In this document: positions 31,151 to 41,851 of the stretch, in pieces
Layout of the letters: each line of letters opens with the position of its first letter
How positions within the stretch are numbered: position 1 is the stretch's first letter
Source: Meconema thalassinum
Lineage: Eukaryota; Arthropoda; Insecta; Orthoptera; Tettigoniidae
DNA: 64,000 nucleotides
NCBI GenBank assembly: GCA_946902985.2
Contig: OX336390.1
Span: 526,336,861 to 526,400,860, forward strand
Direction of reading: 5' to 3'
Program-made: the position numbers and the translations under genes
The notes under the pieces: model-generated
Seen by the model: only the letters and a program-made list of their open reading frames with translations
Told to the model about the DNA's origin: nothing
Database searches by the model: none

Positions 31151-31442
31151 GTAAGAAAATTATTGCTATAGATATACCTTATAATTAAAATGTAATAAAA
31201 TAAATGGACACTTGAATTAAAATAATAATAATAATAATAATGGCAATATCTCTGTGTTTCTCAGTAAATGAAATTCTAAAATTTAAAACTCATAATGCTG
31301 TAATCTTCAAAATTTTCAAATACGTTGCCAAAATGTTGTATGATGTTTCTTAATGGTGTAGATGCTGTTAGTAGATCGATCTACACATCAAATAACAATT
31401 TTAGATTTGTATTAATTACTTTTTTACTTAAAATATATTCTT
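31151..31442. other. AT-rich spacer
   Basis: Contains an AAT microsatellite (31218-31240). No gene seen. Confidence 0.5.
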
Positions 31443-31500
31443 GATCAACGTTTTTCTGAAGATGGTCTCACCGTAGACCAAAACATGTACAACCATTGAT
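31443..31500 (+). ncRNA. Decayed hammerhead-ribozyme-like motif
   Basis: CTGAAGA (31456-31462) matches the CUGANGA core. GGTCT...AGACC forms a 5-bp stem II with a ~6-nt loop. The second core strand reads AAAAC instead of GAAAC (the invariant G12 is changed). CATG then forms a minimal stem III before TA, the would-be cleavage position. Outer ATCAA and TTGAT can pair as distal stem I. One U separates the first core from stem II, as in the candidate at 43711. With G12 lost it should be inactive. Confidence 0.5.
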
Positions 31501-31509
31501 GGATGGTAT

Positions 31510-31920
31510 ATTTGCTTTCACGGCCAGTGAGTTAAAACTCAGCAATTTTTTTCTCTAGGTTTATGCTGTTCCTTGTGCGGGGTTTCGCCTAGAAACACCA
31601 AGCTGGCTCATCAGTAGGCTCAAGGCAAATCCCCACACAAGGCACAGCATAAACCTAGAAATATTCACAGGCTCTGAAAGGCAATATACCATCCTTTTGG
31701 AAGTCTTCATAGGGAGGTTAAGGCTGCTTGAGCTTTTAGCTCGCGCAGTAAAGAGGCGCAGGTGCGCTTCATAAATAGGGTGGTAGCGCGGAGTTCGCTA
31801 CTCTTGTGGGGTTCCAGGCGGGGATCCCAAGAGCCCGCTGATGAGCCAGCTTGGTGCCCTAGGCGAAATCCCCCACATGAAACGGCATGAACCTAGAAAA
31901 ATTGCTGAGTTTTAATTGAA
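31510..31920. repeat. Inverted repeat pair carrying CTGATGAGCC...GGCGAAA words
   Basis: The left part (31530-31660) and right part (31800-31918) are inverted copies of one sequence: GAGTTTTAA, AATTTTT, CTAGGTTTATGCTGT, GCGGGG, TTTCGCCTAG, AGCTGGCTCATCAG. Within the left part a perfect-looking 28-bp stem (CTAGGTTTATGCTGT...GGGG) encloses the core. A relative lies at 54997-55085, and a shorter relative without the core at 39690-39735. This looks like a small foldback repeat family. Confidence 0.7.
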
Positions 31921-32892
31921 TATATGTTTCATGATTCGTATTAATAGGCGTAGCATTTATAAGAGATGTGTTATTCAAACAAAAATACATTTTATAACTA
32001 TCATTTACAATAACTAGTCTAGTTAGGTATTCGTGTGTAGAAGGCAATTTTGTTGATAACTAAGTTCCTTAGTTCCGAAGATTATAATGATATATGTGAT
32101 TTAAGGAGCTTAATTCTTAACAATTCTCGGTAATATACGACATTTAGTGCGAAAGTATCGACCTCATGACCTGAAAGGATGTGTCACAGCTAATCTCCGT
32201 TACTCCCCAGGGTCCTGGTGGCTGAGAGTTACTTTACACCATCCCGTAAAAATACATCAGCTGTAATAAGGGAGCTCTCCGTGAAGTGAAGCAGCTTCAT
32301 TGCCACTCTAGTTTCATGGAGACAGAGAGCGTGAGAAATGTGGCCTCTCCCATTTGTGTTAGAGATTATTCTTATACAGATAAAACACAGATTTATATAG
32401 TTTCAATGCAGCAAGCTCGCGTGAGACGGTTTATTTTTATAAAACTATCGTAACGCAAAAATATTAACATTAAAGATACGCTAAGTTTACGAGTATGTGT
32501 CATTACTAATGCTTTTCAGTCGGTCAACACGATTGCACCTAATTGTAACGGATGTTTTCCTAAACCTGAAAATAAATAAATACTGTAAATAAATAAATAA
32601 ATAAATAATAATGAAATTTATCAGAACATAGAAAACTTATCAGAAACAATAAGAAAAGGAAGATTGATGTTGTAATAAAATTTCCTCGGTTGGGTGCTCC
32701 ACTATGTTGTAATAAAATATATTTGTGTGGGTGCCAGTTCATAAGCAGAAAGCTTGTGAACGATTACACAAATAATATTAGGTAAAGCACAACAGACACC
32801 CTTGTCGAGTCTTGGTGTGACATATCCACCAACCAGAATACGTTAGACGAGAGTTAAGATACTACAGTATATGCTGTACTGTAATATAATTT
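31921..32892. other. No recognisable gene; AAAT repeat
   Basis: AAAT units lie near 32571-32608. The word TGCTTTTCAGTCGGTCAACA at 32510-32529 recurs in the palindrome at 50853-50912. No coding motif. Confidence 0.5.
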
Positions 32893-34690
32893 AATTTATG
32901 TTCGACCCTAACTATTATGTGTCAGAAAACTGTATCATAATGAGGCTCATTATAACACTATTTTTCATTATGAAACAGTTTTTCCCACCAATCAGAGCTC
33001 AAGAAACAGTTGTGTGATCAATTAGATACCGTAAGGATACCTTCGCGCATGCGCTCAAAATCCAACATGTCTATATAAATTACCGAAAGTGCACCGTCCA
33101 TATGTTCGCGTAAATAAACTTGTGAATATGAGACAAGAAATAGCATTGTACCTTAATATCCTCAAATCCAATTTCTACACAGCGCGTTGTATTGAAACGA
33201 CTTCGGTGGCAGTTTTACCGAATACACAATCTGAACATATGGCATTGAAGCACACAGAGCGCATGCGTCGGTTGTCCAGAGAGCTTGGAAAACAGAGATA
33301 TACTACTCACCGCAGCACCCGATCACAACATTCTAGTGACTGAAAAGATATTTATGAATATTTATGTTAAAACATATAATAAAGTTATAATTATCGTCGA
33401 ACATAAACAGTCGTATGCAACTCACCTATAATGGTAATTAAGACACTCGTATGGAAATTATAAAACTCGCTAAAGCTCGTTTTATAAAAAATACTCGTGT
33501 CTTAATTATAGCCATTATAGGCTCGTTGCATAATGTACTATTATGTTCGACCCTGACTATTATATGTCAGAAAACTGTATCATAATGATGGTCATTATAA
33601 CACTATTTTTCATTATGAAACAGTTTCTCCCACCAATCACAGCTCAAGAAACAGTTGTTTGACCAATTAGTTAAGGATACCTTCGCGCATGCGCTCAAAA
33701 TCCAACATGTCTATATAAATTACCGAAAGTGCACCGTCCATATGTTCGCGTAAATAAACTGGTGAATATGAGGCCAGAAATAGCACTGTACCTTAATATA
33801 CCCAAATCCAATTTCTACACAGCGCGTTGATTTCAAACGACTACGGTGACAGTTTTACTGAATACTGATGCATAATCTGAACATATGGCATTGAAGCACA
33901 CAGAGCGCATGCGTCGGTTGTCCAGAGAGCTTGAAAAAAAGAGATATACTACTCACCGCAGCACCCGATCACAACATTCTAGTGACTGAACAGATATTTA
34001 TGAATATTTATGTTAAAACATATAATAAAGTTATAATTATCGTCGAACATAAACAGTCGTATGCAACTCGCCTATAATGGTAATTAAGACACTCGTATGG
34101 AAATTATAAAACTCGCATACGCTCGTTTTATAAAATTACTCGTGTCTTAATTATAGCCATTATAGGCTCGTTGCATAATGTACTATTATGTTCGACCCTG
34201 ACAATTATATGTCAGAAAACTGTATCATAATGATGGTCATTATAACACTATTTTTCATTATGAAACAGTTTCTCCCACCATTCACAGCTCAAGAAACAGT
34301 TGTTTGACCAATTAGATAAGGTTAGCATCGCACCCGCACTGAGTTCCAAGGCCTTCTAATTTAAATTTCACTGCGTTGCCAGTGTCATAGTGGGGTGATC
34401 GAGGAGGCCTTGGTCAAATACATGGCATTATCTGCGTCTCATGCGCTCTGTTCAGTACATAAAACTGGCAAAATATCGACAGATATTTATGAATATTTAT
34501 CTTCGAACATAAAATAGTTATAATAATTATTGTCGAACATAAACAGTCGTATGCAACTCGCCTATAATGGTAATTATGACTCTCGTATGGAAATTATAAA
34601 ACTCACTTACGCTCGTTTTATAAACATGTAATAGTACATTCTCACATAGTCTTAATTATTGCCATTATAGGCTCGTTGCATAATGTACTA
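32893..34690 (+). repeat. Three tandem units of a ~0.65-kb repeat
   Basis: Units begin at about 32899, 33543 and 34190 (offsets 644 and 647 bp) with GTTCGACCCTGACTATTATA or close variants. Each ends TTGCATAATGTACTAT directly joined to the next. Units 1 and 2 share an interior (variant A) with TATATAAATTACCG and GCGCATGCG words. Unit 3 has the variant B interior seen at 29105-29605. All units carry a ~130-bp terminal hairpin made from GCCTATAATGGTAATTA and its inverse. The open frame 33089-33343 lies in unit 1 and is not preserved in unit 2. Confidence 0.9.
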
Positions 34691-35227
34691 TTCAAAATAA
34701 CTTACACAAGTGGTGAATATACTGTATACGAATAATCTCAATTCCGATCTCTCCATACACATTAGTTTTCTTTGACTGTCGCCACAGTCCAAAACTGAAT
34801 TCCTTCATGGATAATCGTCTTTATATTTCCTCTCCATTAGGCCTATTATATCTTCTCCCCGAATAAACAATTAGGCAAGCTATCTTTGCTATACACTCTT
34901 ATGCCATTAGTTCACGATATTACCACTAAAAATGTTCCAAAGCCACAGCAGCCATCTTGCACGTCATAGTAGCTTCATTAGTTCTGCATTTCACCATATC
35001 AGCTTTAGCCGCCATCTTGCACGTTACGTATATAAAGTCTGTTGCGCATCCATTCTGATACCTTCTCTGGAGTATCTTTACTCCATGCTAGCAAATCACA
35101 GTGCAGATAATCGGATACCAATACAAGTACTTCTATGAATTTTCTTAGGAATGCTGCAATCACCTCTCCTTCCAATAGCACATCGCAATTGCACAAGATC
35201 ATATTTAAACAGTTCCAATCTTGATTT
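34691..35227. other. No recognisable gene
   Basis: Short frames on both strands without motifs. The right part may belong to the LINE fragment that follows. Confidence 0.45.
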
Positions 35228-35520
35228 CTGATATATTACAATGTTTCTTGGACATATTTACAGAATGGATGACAATAGACTAACTAAACGAATTTTCAAA
35301 TATCTTTGGGAAAAGAAATCAACCACCACCTGGATTCCAGAAGTCAAGAAAGATCTGGAAGGGAACAACGTAAGACAAGAATAATTATTGAAAAGAGAGG
35401 TTTTTAGGACGAATATCTTGCAACTGGAAGGATTCCAAAGGTGGAAGGAAAAGGAAACAGGCGCAAAGTGGACTGACGACAGGAAAAAGAAGCATAGTGC
35501 GGGAAACTGGGTCGGTGAGC
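35228..35520 (+). pseudogene. C-terminal fragment of an RTE-like LINE
   Basis: FLGHIYRMDDNRLTKRIFKY, then WEKKSTTTWIPEVKKDLE, a stop, and KREVFRTNILQLEGFQRWKE. This aligns with FYGHITRMKSTRLSNRIFAF, EKKTKGAWFNEVEKDLLE and REKLQKHRSFQLK at the C-terminus of the larger LINE just downstream (38450-38680). It is the end of a related element lying head-to-tail upstream of it. The RT core is missing, and a stop lies near 35381. Confidence 0.75.
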
Positions 35521-35620
35521 CGATCAGTGCTGGGGTCTCCAAGGCTCACAACCTTGGCAGTATCCTTGTCAGTGTGAAACATCACTGGCCTAAGTCAACA
35601 GTCTTTCAAATGTTAAAAGC

Positions 35621-38600
35621 ATGGAGGAAAGTTCAACAAATGCTACTACCCCAGGTGGTAACCAATCCACCGTCGCTTCGAGTGACACATGCAAGCCTTC
35701 GGAATCTGGGGAGCTTGCACCGAAATGCTTGGAGGTATCGGAGACTCCACGAAAGATCAATCATAGAGTCAAGAATTTCTTTGCTACCTTTAACACAAAT
35801 TCTCTGCGGAAGGTTGGAAAATGAAAACAACTCACGGATGCTCTAATTGAACATCAGATCCAAATTGCGGCAGTTCAGGAAACACGATTTACTGATGAGC
35901 ATGCCTTTGAATCAGAAGGCTACATAATCTTCAAGGGTAAGCCAGGTAAACGTGTTATAGAAACGGTTCCCCAACTCGGTACTGGATTTGTAGTCAACAA
36001 GAAGATTCTAGACTCCATCACAAATTTCACTTCTGTAAGCAGTCGAGTCTCGACCCTTTCATTTCGAAGCACAAATAAAATGTATACTATTGTGAACGTT
36101 CATGCGCCGATCAACGTAGCGAACAAGAAAGACCCGGAAGGAACTGATCGATTCTGGGAAGAACTTGAAGACATTTTATCGAAGATTCCAGACAAACATA
36201 ATATCATTTTACTTGGGGATTTCAATGCCCAGGTAGGCAAAGAAAGAAAATTTCGAAACATTGTTGGAAAATACTCCGCTCATCACAGAACGAATCGTAA
36301 TGGAGAACGGCTAATAGAGCTATGTAGGGCCTTCAACCTGGTAATGAAATCCACTGCTTTCAAACATCTGCCCAGGAAACAAAAGACCTGGAAATCCCCA
36401 AATCCCAGTCTTGGCGAATTCCAGATTGATCACGTCGCAATTGCACGGAAAGCTCAAAGAGAAATTCAGAATGTGAAAGTTCTACGAAATGCAAAACTGG
36501 ACTCGGATCATTATCTATCTAAAATTAAAATCAAACTCCTCCCGAGAAACACACGGAGGTTCCGAGCCAAAAAGACTGAAAGATATGATGTTGAAAAACT
36601 GGCGTCCGGTAATGAGTTTACACGAAAACTACAAACTGTGGATGCAGAGAACTGGGAACAACTGCGAGAGGCGCTGGTTGAGACAGCAAAAGAGACCGTC
36701 CTACTAACTAAAACGAGGAAGCATGCATGGTGGAACAGTGAATGTGAGACAGTAATAAGGAAGAGACAGCATGCCTGGCAGAAATGGAATTCGCAACAAA
36801 ATCAAGTCAACTGGACAGACTTCTTGAATGAGAGAACGAGTGCAGCAAAAACCATCCGCAATGCTAAACGTGCCTTTCATAAAAACCAGATGGATCAAAT
36901 CGAACAGGATTTCCCGAAGAATAATATGCGCAACTTCTATAGAACATTTAAAAGCAACTTGAAGAAATATAGCCCTCCATGTCTTCAGTTCAGGGATTGC
37001 AATGGAAAACTAGTTTATAGCGACAAAGATAATTGTCAGGTGCTTGCAAAATATTTTGAGTCCCTTCTTAACTGTGAGACTCCAAGTTCCATATTCACAT
37101 TTAATGACCATGCGCAAGTCCACCCAGATTCCTCTTCACCCACGAAAGAGGAAGTCAAACAGATTATCCGATCTCTAAAGAACCATAAAGCTCCAGGCGA
37201 AGACTCTATAATCGCTGAACTGTGGAAGTTTGCTAGTGACAATACGGTGGATAAATTAACGGACATCATACATGAAATTTGGGATACCGAAAGACTTCCA
37301 AGTGACTGGACTTCTGCTTTAATCCACCCCCTTCATAAGACAGGCGATAAAGCAGATGTTAACAAATATCGAGGCATCTCCCTCCTACTGATAACTTACA
37401 AAATCCTCTCAAAAGCTCTTCAAACTAGGGCTGAAGAACAGCTAGATACAGAACTGGGTGATTATCAAGGAGGTTTTAGGAAGGGACGGTCATGTGTGGA
37501 GCAAATCATGAATTTCAAATCTATCCTTTCATATCTGAAACTAAGGAGCAAGACATTTGTAGTAACTTTCATTGATTTTAAGAAAGCTTATGACTCCATT
37601 GATCGGACTACCCTACGTAAGATTCTAAAGGAGTTCGGCCTAGACAACAAAACCAGAGCGATCATCCAACAGACTCTCATCAACACCACTTCAAAAGTTA
37701 AGTTTAGAGGCGAGATTTCCAATGCCTTCGAGATAAGGACTGGAGTTCGACAGGGAGATGGTCTCTCGCCTCTACTATTCAACTGCGTTCTTGAGAAAGT
37801 TATCCGTGAGTGGCGCAAAACAATGAGTGATGAAGGAGTCGAAAATGGAATCAGACTTGGTCACAAGAATAAGAACCTATCAATTGACTGTCTAGCCTTT
37901 GCAGATGACCTTGCGGTTTTTGCAGATTCGTTGGATACGGCCAGGAAACAGATCAACCAGCTTCAAACACAAGCTGCAAAGGCGGGCCTCCTGATCTCTT
38001 TCGAGAAAACAGAATTTATTACTAACATCAAAACGACTCCAAAACATATTGAAGTGAATCATGGGAAAATCAAGCGGGTTGTGAAATTTAAGTATCTTGG
38101 GGAATGGATAGACCCTACAATGTCCGAAAACGAGGCTTTTGCGTCACGCTTGAATAAAATTGAAATGGCTTACCATCTAACTAAGAATGTGTACAACAAA
38201 AGATCTATATCCCTGAATGCAAAACTGAAGCACTACTGCACGGTCATCCGGCAAGAAGCTTTGTATGCAGCGGAATGTCTCTCCATGAATAGAAAAGGCA
38301 TAATGGAAAAACTGGAGACCAAGGAAAGGAAGATATTGAGGAAAATCCTGGGTCCAGTCAAAGAACACGGCGAGTTCCGAAAACGCCACAACCACGAGTT
38401 GTACACACACGTAGAGAAAATAACGGACGTGATGAGGAAAAGGAGGATTTCTTTTTATGGACATATAACCCGAATGAAATCAACACGGCTATCCAACAGA
38501 ATTTTTGCTTTTCTCCGTGAGAAAAAGACAAAGGGGGCCTGGTTCAATGAAGTAGAGAAAGATCTGTTGGAGACTGGGATTACACGTGAAGATATCCAAG

Positions 38601-38764
38601 AGCGTGGCCCACTTAGGGAGAAACTTCAGAAACATCGGAGTTTTCAACTTAAGCCGAAGCTAAAAACCGGGAAGGCGTGGACGATACAGAGAAAGGTGCA
38701 ACATCGATTGCGAATGAAGGAGTACTGGGCTAACATTAAAATGCATAAAAAACAGTTGACATGA
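35621..38764 (+). pseudogene. Nearly intact RTE-like LINE polyprotein (endonuclease plus reverse transcriptase)
   Basis: One frame runs 1,048 codons with a single internal TGA (35822-35824); downstream it is open for 894 codons from Met at 36080. An apurinic-type endonuclease comes first: FFATFNTNSLRKVGK, AAVQETRF (metal-binding E), NIILLGDFNAQVGK, FQIDHVAI and SDHYL. A linker with KHAWWNSECETVIRKRQ follows, then the reverse transcriptase: KAPGEDSI, HPLHKTGDKADVNKYRGISL, FIDFKKAYDSIDR (motif A), GVRQGDGLSPLLFN (motif B), CLAFADDLAVFAD (motif C, codons ~758-770) and KFKYLGEWID. The C-terminus has RRISFYGHITRM. No separate ORF1 is seen. The short 3' UTR and AAAT-rich tail fit the RTE group, but the clade call is from motifs only. 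A reversion or readthrough of the TGA would restore the frame. Confidence 0.88.
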
Positions 38765-39140
38765 CGTGAACCTTAGTTGGCCGTAACGAAGGAAGAAGAA
38801 GAAGGAATGCTGGAATAAAAGGAAAGAACAACTATGGAGAACGAATTGAAATTGTAACGTGGTCCTTAGAAGGCCGCAACGCAAGAATAAATAAACAAAT
38901 AAATTAATTAATTAACAAATAAATAAGTAAATAAATAAATAAATTAAATAACAAATAATAAATAAGTAAATAAATAATTTAATTAATTAATTAATTGATT
39001 ATTTGATTAATAAGTAAATAAATAAATAAATTAATTAAATAGGTAACAAATAATAAATAAGTAAATAAATAATTTAATTAATTAATTAATTGATTATTTG
39101 ATTAATTGATTAATTAATAAATGGACAAACAAGTACATAA
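38765..39140 (+). repeat. LINE 3' UTR and AAAT/TTAA-rich tail
   Basis: About 120 bp of 3' UTR contains a short internal repeat (CCTTAGTTGGCCGTAACG and CCTTAGAAGGCCGCAACG). It is followed by AAATA/AATTA repeats in which a block with AATTAATTAATTGATTATTT occurs twice (offset 86 bp). Confidence 0.8.
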
Positions 39141-39764
39141 ATGCATAAATACATGAATACGTAAACATGGTTTAGCGTCCCGTCTAACTGTTATGGTTTC
39201 AGAGACGATGGGGTAACGAATGTTTACCTGCAGAGGCTCAGGCTCTCATCCGGACGTAGTATCTGATTAGCATTGGTACTAATACTGGAAAGAGTTTAAA
39301 AATTACTTCTATGTACACGAGGCACCTTGTCAGCGACGTCATTTGAGAATAATAAAACGCTAAAAGTCTTCAAGGATACAGTTATCTTAACCACTTCACA
39401 GCGCGAATGCAGTCATAAAGATTTTAATAATAATGCTTGTAGAGAAAAGTGCTGAAAAAAGAAACACCTCTCATTAAATGACAGAGTAAAACCCTTTGAG
39501 AGTCGTGCATATTTTCCAGGCTGGTGGCCCTACACTTCACATAAGCCATAGTTATTATCTCCCCTCCGCCTCTGTGTGGCAGTCTTCACATTGCCTACTG
39601 TTGATGCTGCGCCCAGCGTCTTCACACAGCCAGGAGTCACAGACTTGTTATTGCTTCTATTAGGGGCTAGGGACATCTCTGGGCATCAACCCCGCAAAAG
39701 ACACAGACATATCTACAAGATTTGTTGAGTTTTAATTATTTAGTGATGACAGCCAATATGCCAA
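39141..39764. other. No recognisable gene
   Basis: Near 39690-39735 the words CCCCGCAAAAGACACAG and GTTGAGTTTTAAT match the foldback family at 31510 and 54997. The rest is unassigned. Confidence 0.5.
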
Positions 39765-39773
39765 TATAAGTTT

Positions 39774-40302
39774 CGTTGGTTGGTTCTTAAGTTTAGGGGC
39801 TGCGACAACGCGGTCATGTAGCCCCGTGTACTTTGGGTGTGTGTAGAATCTGTCTGATAACCGGTGTTAATTGTGATGACTGTATTAGTGTGTGTTATCT
39901 GTTTTTTTTAAATCTTAGTACAGACTGCAACTTAGATTTTTCAAATAGTTCCTACTTTTGCCGCCAAGCGCCACCGTCAACGACTACTAGGCCAAGTTCA
40001 GAACTTAGCTACTAGACGCCACCGCAGTCGACTCTTGGCAACGAACGTAGAAACCTAAGAGAGATGTTTACATTCTTAACCTATCCAATTTAGCATCACA
40101 CAGGTGTAATGAGTAGAAGGTTCTTTAACATGCCATAAATCTATGACATGGGACCTCCGGCTTTACTTCCCCTCCGAAGGAAGGCATACTGAGGGATTTT
40201 TAACGCTGTTAAAAAAATCCGACGGCTTCGGCCGGGTTTGAACCCGCTATCTTGGGCATAGAAGCTCAGTATGCTACCAACTACGCCACCGAAGCCGCCC
40301 AG
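39774..40302 (-). mobile_element. Full-length SINE, same family as 16447-16973
   Basis: On the minus strand the head (GGCTTCGGTGGCGTAGTTGG and GCGGGTTCAAACCCGGCCG), body and tail all match the copy at 16447. The 3' tail appears as GGTTGGTT at 39778-39785. TATAAGTTT is duplicated at 39765-39773 and 40303-40311. Confidence 0.93.
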
Positions 40303-40466
40303 TATAAGTTTATTAAAATGTTAATTTTTGATCATATTATTTTGGGATTTAAAAGTTCATCTCGGTTTAAATTCTGTAAACAATGCTCATTTACATTTCT
40401 GGATTGAGACATCCTGGGCACGCACCTGCTGAAAAAGATAAAACGTTTGTTTCTTCAATTAACAGT

Positions 40467-40866
40467 CATTGTTTCATTTGAGGGGTTTGGGCATTGTGTT
40501 CATTTAATTCCGTGTGCATGTGTGAGTGTGTGTGTGTGTGTATGTAGGCTATGTAGAATGTGACTGATAGCCTGTGTCTATAGGTAGTAGACGTATTTTA
40601 AATTCAGGTGAGAATTGGGACGGAGACGGATGAGACTTTAAATTAGGAACATCGCGACATTTGCCTGGAGAAGAAGTGGGAAACTACGGAAAACTACTTC
40701 GAGAATGGCTGAAATGGTAATGAGACTCACCTCTTCTCAGTTCTGCGTCACGAGGCTTAGTGTACCCCGTTCCAGCACTCTGACCTGAATTATGTTTCTT
40801 TGGTCGAGTCGGGAATCGAGCCCAGGCCGACAGTCAACCGACAGTTAGCCCCTACACCACAAGGTG
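40467..40866 (-). mobile_element. tRNA-headed SINE with long target duplication
   Basis: On the minus strand: TGTAGGGGCTAACTGTCGG, then GGGCTCGATTCCCGACTCG (B box), a GGAACGGGGTACACTAAGCC body, then the common central domain (AGTTTTCCGTAGTTTCCCAC and CAGGCAAATGTCGCGATG). A TG microsatellite lies at 40527-40540. GTTTCTTCAATTAACAGT (40449-40466) recurs at 40867-40884 with one mismatch. Confidence 0.88.
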
Positions 40867-40904
40867 GTTTCTTCAATAAACAGTACGTGGCGTAATATCC
40901 CAAA

Positions 40905-41851
40905 ATTATTGGAGTAGGACAGGGAGATGGACTCTCGCCTTTATTATTCAATTTAGCTTTAGAAGAAACATTGAAACAAGTAAACCAGCTCCACCCAGGC
41001 CTTGAAGTGGGAAACAAGATAAACATATTAGCTTATGCTGATGACATAACACTCATGGCAGAAAGCGAATACGATCTAAAAATACTCACAGAAACCCTTA
41101 TTGAAGAAGCCAAGGAGGTAGGTCTAATGATAAATGAACAAAAAACAAAATATCTAGTTGTAGGAAGGAATGCAGCACAAGTACAAAACCCCTTAACAGT
41201 TGCTTCATACGCTTTTCACAGATGTACTGAGTTCAGATATCTGGGGATTATCATAGACCAGAATAATATGGAAGAAACAGAAATAAAATCAAGAATTCTC
41301 AGTGGCAACAAAAGCTACTGGTCTCTGCAAAATCTCTTAAAGAGTAAAATTATATCTAGAAAAACTAAAGTGAGAATTTTCAAAAGCATTATACTTCCTG
41401 TTGTCAAGTATGGCTCAGAAACCTGGGTATTGTCCAAGCAAACTGAAAGGAAATTAGTAACTTTTGAAAATAGAATACTACGACGCATTTTCGGACCGAT
41501 AGTAGAAAATGGCCAGTGGAGAATTAGAACAAATAAGGAATTGCGGGATCTCTACAAAGAACCGGATATCGTCGCTCGTGCCAAAAGCCAAAGACTGCGC
41601 TGGGCTGGTCATGTGCATAGAAGAAGTAGAGAATTGAATTTAAGGGCAGTTTTGGAAGGTGTACCCAGAGGAAGGCGACCATTGGGACGACCGAGACTTC
41701 GCTGGTGGGACCAAGTTCAAAAAGATATGAGAAAAATCGGAGTCACGGAGGACATAATGGATGATCGAGAAAGATGGCGCCGTGCTGTTGGCGAGGCCAA
41801 AAACCTGCTTAGGTTTGAGTGGCCATCTAGGTAAGTAAGGTAAGGTAAGTA
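40905..41851 (+). pseudogene. 5'-truncated RTE-like LINE: RT motif B to C-terminus
   Basis: The reading begins within the RT domain: GVGQGDGLSPLLFNLALEET (motif B), then NILAYADDITLMAESEYDL (motif C, YADD), EFRYLGIIIDQNN and ILPVVKYGSETWVLSKQTER. The C-terminal part has RLRWAGHVHRRSRELNL, GRPRLRWWDQVQKDMRKIG and GEAKNLLRFEWPSR, ending at a stop at 41832-41834. A GTAAG/GGTAA tail follows immediately (41832-41851), so there is virtually no 3' UTR, as in RTE-group LINEs. The frame is open for at least 287 codons (Met at 40971), so the copy is young but 5'-truncated and cannot retrotranspose by itself. It is a different family from the LINE at 35621-38764. Confidence 0.88.

Noticed and set aside
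33089..33343. 84-codon frame in the 0.65-kb repeat as a gene
   Set aside because: The neighbouring unit at 33733-33990 breaks the frame, so it is not conserved even between adjacent copies.
36080..38764. Host gene of the craniofacial-development-protein type
   Set aside because: Database names of that kind are commonly given to LINE endonucleases. Reverse-transcriptase motifs and an AAAT tail show that this is a retrotransposon.
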